A stretch of DNA of 64,000 bases from CAYFXE01 sp964347035. Lineage in GTDB: Bacteria; Acidobacteriota; Aminicenantia; Aminicenantales; Aminicenantaceae. How positions within the stretch are numbered: position 1 is the first letter of the stretch; each line of letters begins with the position of its first letter. The stretch spans positions 27,290 to 91,289 of the forward strand of contig CAYFXE010000005.1 of assembly GCA_964347035.1 (NCBI GenBank), read 5' to 3'. Shown here in pieces: positions 1-7,508 of this stretch. A model generated the notes under the pieces. The model searched no databases, had not been told where the DNA came from, and saw nothing but the letters and a program-made list of their open reading frames with translations. The translations under genes were made by a program, and so were the position numbers.

Positions 1-978
1 AAAAAAGAGGAGAAAGTCCTGCCTAAAGCCGAAAAGGGAGAAGAGTTAAATCTTCTCGATCTTGAGCCCAAGCAGAATTTCACTCAACCCCCGCCCCGAT
101 ACACGGAGGGAAGTCTCGTCAAGGATCTGGAGGCCAAAGGGATTGGACGCCCCAGCACTTACGCTCCTATCATCTCCACGCTGCAGGATCGAGTCTATGT
201 TGTGAGAGAGAAAGGAAAGTTTATCCCCACCGATTTAGGTATGTTCGTGACAGACTACCTCATATTAAATTTTCCCGATTTGATGGAGTTTGAATTCACA
301 GCCAAATTGGAGGAAGAGCTTGACCGGATAAGCGAAGGGCAGCTGGACTGGTTGGAGTATTTAGGATCATATCATTCAATGCTGAAGGAAGACTTGGATC
401 AAGCTGAGAAAAGAGAGGGGTTCAAGGAGAAGGGCATCCCAGTAGATGAAGTCTGTCCCAAGTGTGGTCGACAGCTCGTCATCAAGAAAGGACGATATGG
501 CCCTTTTAGAGCATGTTCGGGCTATCCCGAATGCGACTACAAGGAGAGCCTGCTCAAGAAGGAAGCTAAACCCTTGGAAGAGGAGTGCCCTCAATGTGGA
601 TCAAACTTGGTCTTGCGTTCTGGCCGGTATGGAACCTTTGTGGCTTGCTCGAATTACCCTGAGTGTAAGTATACCAAAACAGAGAAAAAGGACACGGGCA
701 TCCCTTGTCCGGAAGAGTGTGGGGGGACGATCGTCCGCAAAAAGACAAAAAAGGGAAAAATTTTTTATGGATGCAGCACCTTCCCCAAGTGTAGATTCGC
801 GACCTGGGATGAACCTTTAGCCAAGCCATGCCCTAAGTGTGGACGAGAGTTTATTCTCCGCAAAAATACTATTAGGGGGGAACCGTACGTCTACTGCAGC
901 AATGAGGAGTGCGACTACAAGGAGACCATAGAGCGGGAGAAAATCTGGGAAAAAAAGGAAGATTCGGAAGAGCTTTAA
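1..978 (+). CDS. topA: DNA topoisomerase I, C-terminal part (5' end outside window)
   Basis: Type IA topoisomerase that relaxes negative supercoils. The frame is open from base 1, so the gene begins before the window. The visible 325 residues hold the end of the catalytic core (GRPSTYAPIISTLQDR, then VREKGKFIPTDLG), followed by four C-terminal zinc ribbons with CPKCG...CSGYPEC-type motifs: CPKCGRQL/CSGYPEC, CPQCGSNL/CSNYPEC, an ECGG/CSTFPKC unit and CPKCGREF/CSNEEC. These zinc fingers contact single-stranded DNA in family members. xerC follows about 110 bases downstream, an arrangement common in bacteria (topA followed by xerC). The identification is certain; only the start is missing. Confidence 0.97.
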   Translation, partial: KKEEKVLPKAEKGEELNLLDLEPKQNFTQPPPRYTEGSLVKDLEAKGIGRPSTYAPIISTLQDRVYVVREKGKFIPTDLGMFVTDYLILNFPDLMEFEFTAKLEEELDRISEGQLDWLEYLGSYHSMLKEDLDQAEKREGFKEKGIPVDEVCPKCGRQLVIKKGRYGPFRACSGYPECDYKESLLKKEAKPLEEECPQCGSNLVLRSGRYGTFVACSNYPECKYTKTEKKDTGIPCPEECGGTIVRKKTKKGKIFYGCSTFPKCRFATWDEPLAKPCPKCGREFILRKNTIRGEPYVYCSNEECDYKETIEREKIWEKKEDSEEL

Positions 979-1088
979 TGTCAGTAATTCAGCTATCAGA
1001 GACTCAGTTCACAGTTTTAAGTTTAGAATAAGATTTTCTTCTTTACTGATTACTGATAACTGATTTAGTGGTGTAGAGTTAAAGGACG

Positions 1089-1976
1089 ATGAGGCAAGAG
1101 CTTTCAGATTTCCTTAACTTTCTTCGTCATGAAAAAAATGCTTCTCCCCATACGATCGCCAGCTATCGAAGGGATCTTAGCCAGCTGGCCGAGTATCTGG
1201 AAGAGAGAAAGGTCCAGTTAAGAGGCATTGATAATTTCGTCCTTCGGGGATTCTTGGCCAGGCTCCACGAAATGAACAATAAGAAATCCACCATCGCTCG
1301 AAAATTAGCCTCGATACGTTCTTTTTTCCAGTTTTGTCTGAAGAAAAAATGGCTGGAGGATAATCCGGCCAAAGTCGTGTCCACACCTAAGCAGGATAAA
1401 CATGTGCCCACATTCCTTTCAGAAGAGGAGATGAAACACTTCTTGGACATTCCTCAAAAGCCAGAGAAAGCTCTTGACTTGAGGGATAGAGCTCTTCTTG
1501 AACTTTTGTATGCAACGGGAATTCGGGTGAGTGAACTTGTGGGGATGGATGTGGATGATGTGAATTTCCTAGAGCGCTTGATCATGGTTCGAGGTAAGGG
1601 CAAGAAAGAAAGGCTGCTTCCGTTCGGGAGCAAAGCAGAGGAGAGTCTTCGTGGATACATCGCGCAAAGAAGCCTCATAAACAAAGGAAACATCGAGGCA
1701 ACCCCCCTATTTTTGAACTACAGGGGGAAGAGGCTCACTTCTCGTTCTGTTGAGAGGATTGTGAACAAGTACATCAGGCGCGCCGCTTTGAGAAGAAAAA
1801 TAAGTCCTCACTCGCTTCGCCATTCCTTCGCTTCTCATCTACTGAGTCGAGGGGCGGATTTAAGGGTCATCCAAGAGCTTTTGGGACACGAAAGCCTGGC
1901 CACAACTCAAAAATACACCCATATCGATTTGCGGCAATTGCTGGACGTCTACCGCAAAAGTCATCCCCGCTCTTGA
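1089..1976 (+). CDS. xerC: Tyrosine recombinase XerC/XerD type
   Basis: Site-specific tyrosine recombinase that resolves chromosome dimers at dif. Its 295 aa match the family's usual length. The N-terminal SAM-like core-binding domain spans about residues 1-90. The catalytic domain shows the Arg of ATGIRVSEL (about 145), HSLRHSF (about 241-247), LGHESL (about 267) and the nucleophilic Tyr in TTQKYTH (about 276). The start is set by AAAGGA a few bases before the ATG. The place next to topA favours XerC over XerD, but sequence alone does not separate the two. It lies among core genes and not beside phage or integron genes, so a housekeeping role is likely. Confidence 0.9.
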   Translation: MRQELSDFLNFLRHEKNASPHTIASYRRDLSQLAEYLEERKVQLRGIDNFVLRGFLARLHEMNNKKSTIARKLASIRSFFQFCLKKKWLEDNPAKVVSTPKQDKHVPTFLSEEEMKHFLDIPQKPEKALDLRDRALLELLYATGIRVSELVGMDVDDVNFLERLIMVRGKGKKERLLPFGSKAEESLRGYIAQRSLINKGNIEATPLFLNYRGKRLTSRSVERIVNKYIRRAALRRKISPHSLRHSFASHLLSRGADLRVIQELLGHESLATTQKYTHIDLRQLLDVYRKSHPRS

Positions 1977-2023
1977 AACAGTAACACTGTAACTCAGATA
2001 AAACATTTTGGCATTCCTATGTT

Positions 2024-2099
2024 ATTCCTGCATAAGCAGGAATCCAGTAATAAATAGTATTTTATCAAGATAGATCTGGATTCCTGCTTCCGCGGGAAT
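2024..2099. repeat. REP/MITE-like inverted repeat
   Basis: Two 24-base arms (2024-2047 and 2076-2099) are inverted copies with 21 of 24 matching positions. Each arm is itself palindromic: ATTCCTGC-ataa-GCAGGAAT in the first, ATTCCTGC-ttcc-GCGGGAAT in the second. Motifs such as GGAATCCAG and GGGAATGACG are typical of dispersed intergenic palindromes in many bacterial genomes. It sits in the 354-base gap between xerC and the comEA-like gene; the rest of that gap shows no gene. Confidence 0.75.
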
Positions 2100-2289
2100 G
2101 ACGAATAAGAACAGGAACGAAATCTTAAAGGTAGACGAAGAAATATTTTTCTTTTATCTGAGTCCCTGAGTAACTGAACGGAAACTTCGGTTGTCACTGA
2201 AATCAGTGTTTTGTCAATGCTTGTTAACATCTTCTTCTCTGATTTATTATTAACTACTAGAAAATAATAAGGATATGAAATATCAAGTT

Positions 2290-2305
2290 TGGCCTGAATG
2301 TTGCA
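2290..2305 (+). promoter_or_regulatory. Probable sigma-54 promoter of the comEA-like gene
   Basis: TTGGCCTGAATGTTGCA has the invariant GG and GC dinucleotides with the 12-base offset of -24/-12 promoters. The initiation site would fall near 2316, leaving room for the AGGAGG ribosome site and the ATG at 2331. The -24 half is imperfect (TGGCCT against TGGCAC). Confidence 0.5.
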
Positions 2306-2330
2306 TTCAAGGAGACGAAAGGAGGTTATC

Positions 2331-2648
2331 ATGAGAGATTTCAAGATGAAAGGCTTGGCATTTGTTGTTGTTCTTGGCTTTGTGTTTTCCTGTGTTTGGG
2401 TTGGTCACATCCAGGCCATGGAGAGCAAGAGCAGCAAGAAGATCAATATCAACACAGCTTCGGTCGAAGAACTCCAGCAGCTGCCCCGCATCGGAGCCCA
2501 GGTGGCCCAGAGGATTGTCGACTACAGGAAAACGCATGGCCGGTTCAACAGGATCGAGGATCTGATGAAGGTCAGAGGAATCGGGGAGAACACTTTCTTG
2601 AAACTAAAGAACTTGATTACAGTGGGGCAAAAGCCGAAAAACGGTTGA
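2331..2648 (+). CDS. ComEA-like secreted helix-hairpin-helix protein
   Basis: 105-aa protein with a hydrophobic N-terminus (about residues 7-26, a signal peptide or single anchor), then one pair of helix-hairpin-helix motifs: KININTASVEELQQLPRIG and FNRIEDLMKVRGIGENTFLK. This is the DNA-binding fold of ComEA, which captures incoming DNA in the periplasm during transformation. The start at 2331 is chosen over the upstream in-frame codon because AGGAGG lies just before it. No other competence gene is visible nearby, so a role in DNA uptake is family inference; short exported ComEA-like proteins are widespread in non-competent bacteria. Confidence 0.85.
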   Translation: MRDFKMKGLAFVVVLGFVFSCVWVGHIQAMESKSSKKININTASVEELQQLPRIGAQVAQRIVDYRKTHGRFNRIEDLMKVRGIGENTFLKLKNLITVGQKPKNG

Positions 2649-2671
2649 GAGAAGGGGACCTACCCCTTCTC
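2649..2671. terminator. Hairpin between convergent genes
   Basis: A perfect 9-bp stem (GAGAAGGGG / CCCCTTCTC) with a 5-base loop lies directly after the comEA-like stop and just before the end of rdgB on the other strand. Read on the minus strand it is followed, about 10 bases later, by a run of five T. It probably serves as a terminator for both genes. Confidence 0.6.
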
Positions 2672-2673
2672 CA

Positions 2674-3300
2674 TCAACTTTCTTCAGTCTTCATGGATGG
2701 CTCTGCAAACTTAGCCAGGAAGGTTTTTAGTTTATTAAGGGCCCGGCCGCGATGACTGACCTTGTTCTTCTCTTCTGGGAGTAGCTCGGCAAAGGTTTTG
2801 TCTAACGGCGGGTAGTAGAAAACAGGATCATACCCAAATCCATGTGTTCCTTTTTTCTCGGGGGCGATGAAGCCTTCGGCGTATTCTTGGAATTCCGTCA
2901 GGATTTTGCCTTTTCGGGAAAGTACAACAGCCGAGACGAATCGGGCTTTTCTTTGTTCAAAAGGAACTCCCTTCATCAGTTTCAGCACCTTCTGAATATT
3001 GTTCTCATCTGTGGCTTGGGAGCCTGAGAATCGGGCCGATAAAACCCCTGGTGCTCCGTTCAAATGCTCTATTTCGAGACCTGAATCTTCGGCCAAAGTC
3101 AGATCAGACCAGCACCGACTGTAGAAAAGGCTTTTGCCTCGGGCATTCTCGATAAAGGTGTGTTTATACTCTGGAAATGCCGCTGTAATCTGGATATCGC
3201 TGAGAGAGAATATCTGAAAATTGAACGACGAGAGGAAGTTTTGAATTTCTTTGGCTTTACCGAGATTCGTCGTGGCGACGAGAAGCTTATATTCAGACAA
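2674..3300 (-). CDS. rdgB: Non-canonical purine NTP pyrophosphatase (RdgB/HAM1)
   Basis: Hydrolyses dITP and XTP to monophosphates and so keeps damaged purines out of nucleic acids. The 208 aa match the family. The N-terminus carries the substrate loop LLVATTNLGKAKEI, followed by EDSGLEIEHLNGAPGVLSAR (catalytic and metal region) and FGYDPVF near the C-terminus, then SHRGRAL. Its start overlaps the end of the mgtC-like gene by 8 bases, so the two are probably co-translated. Confidence 0.95.
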   Translation of the reverse strand: MSEYKLLVATTNLGKAKEIQNFLSSFNFQIFSLSDIQITAAFPEYKHTFIENARGKSLFYSRCWSDLTLAEDSGLEIEHLNGAPGVLSARFSGSQATDENNIQKVLKLMKGVPFEQRKARFVSAVVLSRKGKILTEFQEYAEGFIAPEKKGTHGFGYDPVFYYPPLDKTFAELLPEEKNKVSHRGRALNKLKTFLAKFAEPSMKTEES

Positions 3301-3940
3301 TCTTAATTTCTAGAATGTCCTCTAGCTCGAGGAGGCCCTTGTTGAATTTTTGCTCTTTCTCTTGAGTGCACGAAAAGGCGAAATCGGCGATGGACAGATC
3401 CTTCTCTTTCTTGAGGGTAAGTTCTCGAATTCTTATCCCCTCGTGAAGGGCTAATTTTTTGATATGGATCAGGACATCCTTGGAATACTTTGTCTTGAGA
3501 TGATACCGGTAGATAGTTTGCCTCACAAACTGGCTTTCGATCTGCCGGAATATGACGAGAGTCAACATGATGATCCCGGTGAAGATGAGGGCGGGGATAT
3601 AGTGTCCAGCCCCGATGACAAGGCCCAGTCCCCCTACGGCCCAGATCGTGGCCGCTGTCGTCAAACCCATAACACTTTCTGCGGCTTGTATGATTGTCCC
3701 GGCCCCGATAAATCCGATGCCTGCAATTACACCTGCAGCGATTCGGGTCAGATCACCGGCGGTTCCCTCCTTTCCTTGAAGAACAAGCATGGAGACAATC
3801 ATCATCATGGCTGATCCGACACAGATGAGGATGTTCGTCCTGAAACCGGCGGGCTTGTGGCTTGATTCTCTTTCCAGACCGATCAGTCCCCCGAGGCCGA
3901 CAGCCAGAAGAAGTTTTAAGACAATTTCCAGTAAGCTCAT
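3293..3940 (-). CDS. MgtC/SapB-family membrane protein
   Basis: 215-aa protein. Residues 1-125 hold about four membrane segments with the family signatures GLGGLIGLERESS, FRTNILICVGSAMMM, RIAAGVIAGIGFIGAGTI and LTTAATIWAVGGLGL. The C-terminal about 80 residues form a soluble, probably ACT-like domain. MgtC proteins are tied to growth at low magnesium and, in pathogens, to control of the F-type ATPase; in environmental bacteria the role is unclear. GGGGAAG lies upstream of the ATG. It sits 75 bases after hypA on the same strand and overlaps rdgB. Confidence 0.88.
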   Translation of the reverse strand: MSLLEIVLKLLLAVGLGGLIGLERESSHKPAGFRTNILICVGSAMMMIVSMLVLQGKEGTAGDLTRIAAGVIAGIGFIGAGTIIQAAESVMGLTTAATIWAVGGLGLVIGAGHYIPALIFTGIIMLTLVIFRQIESQFVRQTIYRYHLKTKYSKDVLIHIKKLALHEGIRIRELTLKKEKDLSIADFAFSCTQEKEQKFNKGLLELEDILEIKIV

Positions 3941-4015
3941 TGATCTTCCCCAAGACTGAACATGGAGCTAATGTATCATAATTGAAACTTTAAATACAAG
4001 AGGAATGCGGCTGAG

Positions 4016-4360
4016 CTAAATCTCCAGCTCGACCTTTTCTAGGAGAAGTTCGGTCCCGCTCAAAGTCTTCAACTCCCGGGAGGTGCATTTCTCACAGATG
4101 AAGACGAAGTCATTCTTAACCGCTTCCTGGCCGCATTTTAGGCATTTGGTCTTAAGGGGCACCTCTTCGATCTTCAGTTTCGCGTCCGCAGCTATGGTGT
4201 CTTTTTTGTAGATATTAAAAGCCGTCATCAAGAATTCAGGAACCACTCCCGAGAGGACGCCGACTTGAAGTTTAACCAGAGTGATCTTATTGGCCTTTTT
4301 TTCCTTGGCCTTTTCCTCGAGAATCTCGAAAAGGTTGGCGACGATAGAGAGTTCATGCAT
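4016..4360 (-). CDS. hypA: Hydrogenase nickel incorporation protein HypA
   Basis: 114-aa nickel metallochaperone that delivers Ni to the [NiFe]-hydrogenase active site with HypB. The start at 4360 gives the invariant MHELSIV N-terminus, whose His2 binds nickel; the longer frame starting at 4411 would bury this. Two CxxC pairs of the zinc ribbon are seen (CLKCG and CEKC). The ATG overlaps the last 8 bases of hypB, which shows translational coupling. The client is likely MvhA, encoded at 26-27.5 kb. Confidence 0.95.
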   Translation of the reverse strand: MHELSIVANLFEILEEKAKEKKANKITLVKLQVGVLSGVVPEFLMTAFNIYKKDTIAADAKLKIEEVPLKTKCLKCGQEAVKNDFVFICEKCTSRELKTLSGTELLLEKVELEI

Positions 4361-5024
4361 TCTGTTTTCGTAATTTGAGGAGGGAAGAAATAAAATAATC
4401 TGCCAACTCATCTATCCCTATGCCTTGAAGGGCAGAGGTGATGTAAATCTTAAGCTTCGGGTTGATATCCAAGGCCTCCTGTTTCGCTCGTTCGACATCA
4501 AAAGGAAGAAGTGAGACAAGGTCGGCCTTGGTGAGGATAAGACAATCGGCTGTAGAGAAGGCCTTAGGGTATTTTTTGGGCTTGTCATCCCCTTCGGGAG
4601 TAGAAAGAAGGACACATCTGAGAGTCTCACCCAGATCATAACTTGCCGGACAGACAAGGTTTCCGACGTTTTCGATGAACAGGAAATCCAGATCTGGAGG
4701 GATTTCAGAGAATATCTTTCCTACCATCTTGGCTTCGAGATGACAGGCGCCCCCGGTGATAATCTGCCAGGCCGGGATTCCTTTGGCTCTGATTCTTTCA
4801 GCATCCCTCTCAGTCTCGATATCCCCCTCGATAACAGCCATCTTGTAGTCAGGTTTCAGGCTTTCTGCCATCCGTTCAAGAAGGGTGGTTTTTCCTGCCC
4901 CAGGAGAGCTGAGAAGATTTATGGTTAAAATGCCCCTCTGCGTCAGTTCCTTCCGAATGTCTGCGGCAATTTTCTTGTTAGACCCGAGGAGCTCCTCTAA
5001 GACCAGTATTTCCTTCTTCGGCAT
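4353..5024 (-). CDS. hypB: Hydrogenase nickel incorporation GTPase HypB
   Basis: 223-aa GTPase (SIMIBI class) working with HypA. Walker A is LLSSPGAGKTTLLE, the switch region follows at VIEGDIETERDAERI, and the metal site of the G domain is GGACHLEAKM. ENVGNLVCPASYDLGE and ILTKADL complete the nucleotide site. The N-terminal high-affinity CxxCGC nickel motif and the His-rich stretch of some HypB proteins are absent, so nickel storage is not expected. It begins 12 bases after the heme-type histidine kinase stop, so hypBA appear to be co-transcribed with that two-component pair. hypCDEF are not in the window. Confidence 0.95.
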   Translation of the reverse strand: MPKKEILVLEELLGSNKKIAADIRKELTQRGILTINLLSSPGAGKTTLLERMAESLKPDYKMAVIEGDIETERDAERIRAKGIPAWQIITGGACHLEAKMVGKIFSEIPPDLDFLFIENVGNLVCPASYDLGETLRCVLLSTPEGDDKPKKYPKAFSTADCLILTKADLVSLLPFDVERAKQEALDINPKLKIYITSALQGIGIDELADYFISSLLKLRKQNA

Positions 5025-5035
5025 TTCTTTACCTT

Positions 5036-6655
5036 CTATTTACTATTTTTACGAGGGCGCTTTATGGGCAGTGTGACTCGGAATGTGCTCCCTTTTCCCA
5101 GCTCACTTTGAACTTTAAGGCTGCCATGATGGGCTTCAACTATTTCTTTCACGATGGTTAATCCAAGCCCTGTCCCTTTAATTTCATATGATCTAGCATT
5201 TGGAGCTCGGTAAAATTCATCAAAAATTTTTGCCAGGTCTTCTGTAGCGATCCCGATGCCCTTATCTGACAATTCTATTTCGATAAAATCTCTTTTCTGT
5301 TTTGCGGATACTTTGATCTCATTTTTCCCGTTCGTGTATTTTACAGCATTTGTTAACAAATTGGCGAATGTTTCATAAAGCGCCTTTCGATCAGCCCACA
5401 CTAGGGGGAGATCGGAGGGAATCTGAACATCTATCACGATATTTTTCTTTTGGGCCTGGTTTTTTATGTCATCAATAGCCTTTTGGATAATGTCGGTCAA
5501 ATTAATGAGCTCCATATCATAAACAGCTCTAGTGGATTTGCGATAAGAAAGCAATAAAATATCATCAAGCAACTCCAACATCATGGAGCTTCTTCTCTCA
5601 GCTGTCTTTAATAAATCCTTTTGTTGTTCGTTCAGCTCAGAATAGTATTCTCCCAGAGCTAGCTTCATGCAGCTTTGAATAATAGCAAGATGGGAGCGGG
5701 ATCCGTGCTCCATCCTTCTCATGAATTCAGATTTCATGCTGTCGAGATGGAGAAGTTTTGTGTTTGCAATATTCAGTTCTTCATTTTTCTTTCTTAGCTT
5801 CTCGGTCGCTTTTTTCACCTCATTTTTTAACTTCAAATTCCACTGTTCGATCTCTTCACGGGAATTCTTTAATTCGTCGGTCATCCTATCAAAAGATCTG
5901 CTCATTTCTCCTATCTCGTTTGACGGGTAGACTCCGATTTGATAATTGAGGTTTCCCTTAGCTATTTTTCGAGTCCCCTCAATCACCTTGCGGATCGGAG
6001 TATTAATAAAAAAGAAGATAAATAGGCCGATGCCTGCAGATATAGTGAGGAATGTGAATAAAAAGTAGATCAGGATTTGTTTTCGGCTTGTTGCTATCTG
6101 CCTGTCAAAGCGAGCTAGAGAAATCAAGATATCCATTATCCCTAAAACATTTTTATCCTGAGGATGAAAATGACAGGCACTATTGTAACACCTAGGTTCA
6201 TTATAGATGGGATTAATAATGCCGAGTACTCTGTGCCCTTGTTCTAACTTAAAAATCCTGGTCATGTCTGGGGTGGATAGTTTTTTCTTTGGCTCTCTAT
6301 CGATATGACATGAGTAGCACGCTTCTGCCTTTCTATCGATAATTTTTCCGAGTTCTTCCCTAGAACTAGCCGCAATTATTTTTCCTTCTTTATCGAATAT
6401 CCTTATGTGTTCAATTCCTTGTTGTTTTCCAACGTCCTCTAATGTTTTCTGAATATGATCGCTTTTAGCAGTCAACATTTCATATCTGATGCTTCTTTCG
6501 ATGGTTTGGCTGAGTCGGACAGCATTCTGTTGCATTTCTTCGATCAGATATTTTTTCTGGATGTTTATATTTATGTAAAAAAAGAGACTTATAGTTACCA
6601 CTAAAATGATACCTATATAAAAAATTAATTTTACGGCCAAGCTCTTACGAAACAT
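5036..6655 (-). CDS. Sensor histidine kinase with a c-type-heme sensor domain
   Basis: 539 aa. A membrane segment at about 9-28 and a second at about 196-218 bracket a periplasmic domain with two c-heme-like motifs, ACYSCH (about 112) and CYNSACH (about 156; a longer CX4CH form). HAMP follows (about 220-270), then a coiled coil and a HisKA domain in which the phospho-acceptor lies in RRMEHGSRSHLAII; the usual HELRTP box is degenerate but the His is kept. The HATPase has NLLTNAVKY, DKGIGIA and GTGLGLTIV. I infer a redox or gas sensor. The gene lies 72 bases after a lone receiver and 12 bases before hypB, suggesting control linked to hydrogenase maturation. Confidence 0.9.
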   Translation of the reverse strand: MFRKSLAVKLIFYIGIILVVTISLFFYININIQKKYLIEEMQQNAVRLSQTIERSIRYEMLTAKSDHIQKTLEDVGKQQGIEHIRIFDKEGKIIAASSREELGKIIDRKAEACYSCHIDREPKKKLSTPDMTRIFKLEQGHRVLGIINPIYNEPRCYNSACHFHPQDKNVLGIMDILISLARFDRQIATSRKQILIYFLFTFLTISAGIGLFIFFFINTPIRKVIEGTRKIAKGNLNYQIGVYPSNEIGEMSRSFDRMTDELKNSREEIEQWNLKLKNEVKKATEKLRKKNEELNIANTKLLHLDSMKSEFMRRMEHGSRSHLAIIQSCMKLALGEYYSELNEQQKDLLKTAERRSSMMLELLDDILLLSYRKSTRAVYDMELINLTDIIQKAIDDIKNQAQKKNIVIDVQIPSDLPLVWADRKALYETFANLLTNAVKYTNGKNEIKVSAKQKRDFIEIELSDKGIGIATEDLAKIFDEFYRAPNARSYEIKGTGLGLTIVKEIVEAHHGSLKVQSELGKGSTFRVTLPIKRPRKNSK

Positions 6656-6727
6656 AATATTGCGGCATATTTTATTTAACAGGTTTTTCTATCGCAGTTT
6701 GCTACGTTTGCATATAACGAGGAAAGG

Positions 6728-7141
6728 TTATATCTTTAGCAGTTTTTCAATCCGGCTCAATAGGTCATCTGATTGGACTGGCTTGTCAATGTAGTCATCA
6801 GGACCTCTGAGGCCTTGTTCACCCGGTCCAAAATCAAATCTTGAACCCGAGATTTCTTTCACAGCCGAAACAAAAATAATCGGTATTTCTCTGAATTTTT
6901 CGTACTCCTTGGAAGTTTTAATATCATGACATAAAGAATAGCCATCAAATAGACTATCCATCATGATATCAAGAAGAATTAAGTCTGGCTTCTCCGAAAC
7001 GAGCTTCTCTTTGCCTTCTTGAGCATTCTTGGCGGTTATGACATTGTAAGGTTCTGATTTTAACATCATAGACACCACTTTCAAAAAATCAGGATCGTCA
7101 TCGATAACTAAAATCTTTGATCCTTTGTTAATTATTTCCAT
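6728..7141 (-). CDS. Single-domain response regulator (receiver only)
   Basis: 137 aa, one receiver domain and no output domain. The acidic pair is ILVIDDDPDF, the phosphorylation Asp is in LILLDIMMDS, the switch residue is in IIFVSAV, and the Lys is in YIDKPVQ. An insertion of about 15 residues (GSRFDFGPGEQGLRGP) before the Lys is characteristic of a subgroup of receivers paired with heme sensor kinases. It is the first gene of the operon with the kinase and hypBA and has its own promoter at 7232-7260. Confidence 0.9.
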   Translation of the reverse strand: MEIINKGSKILVIDDDPDFLKVVSMMLKSEPYNVITAKNAQEGKEKLVSEKPDLILLDIMMDSLFDGYSLCHDIKTSKEYEKFREIPIIFVSAVKEISGSRFDFGPGEQGLRGPDDYIDKPVQSDDLLSRIEKLLKI

Positions 7142-7231
7142 TCAGTTTTCCTCCTTTCTTGATGGGAATGATTTTTTATTATTTCACTACTGTTTCATAT
7201 CAAATAGATATGATCTATTTTTACGATAAAT

Positions 7232-7260
7232 AATATATTATTAATAACTTACAATGTCAA
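7232..7260 (-). promoter_or_regulatory. Sigma-70 promoter for receiver-kinase-hypBA operon
   Basis: On the minus strand TTGACA (7260-7255), a 17-base spacer and TATATT (7237-7232) match the consensus at 6/6 and 5/6 positions. It lies about 90 bases upstream of the receiver ATG, in a very AT-rich divergent region. Confidence 0.7.
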
Positions 7261-7277
7261 ATTTAATAAAAGGCTCC

Positions 7278-7306
7278 TTGACAATACCATTTTAAATTGC
7301 TTTAAT
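7278..7306 (+). promoter_or_regulatory. Sigma-70 promoter for the Hdr/Nuo operon
   Basis: TTGACA (7278-7283), a 17-base spacer and TTTAAT (7301-7306). It faces the Hdr/Nuo operon and predicts an untranslated leader of about 195 bases. The leader contains only a weak 6-bp inverted pair (GCGGTC / GACCGC, about 7318-7353). This promoter and the divergent one at 7232-7260 share the 367-base gap; no gene is seen there. Confidence 0.68.
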
Positions 7307-7508
7307 ATTTGTCTCGCGCGGTCCGATCATAAATAATACTTCTTTAGACCGCCTATTATTTTTTTATTTTCGATCGATGCTCTTATCCAAAGAGAAAATC
7401 ATAGACAAAACTGACACTCCTCCCTATATTCTTTCCAAGACAATAAGCACTTTGGGAAATGTATTATAAACTGAAAACCGAGGACTTCTTTAGTGAAATG
7501 GTGTAAGC

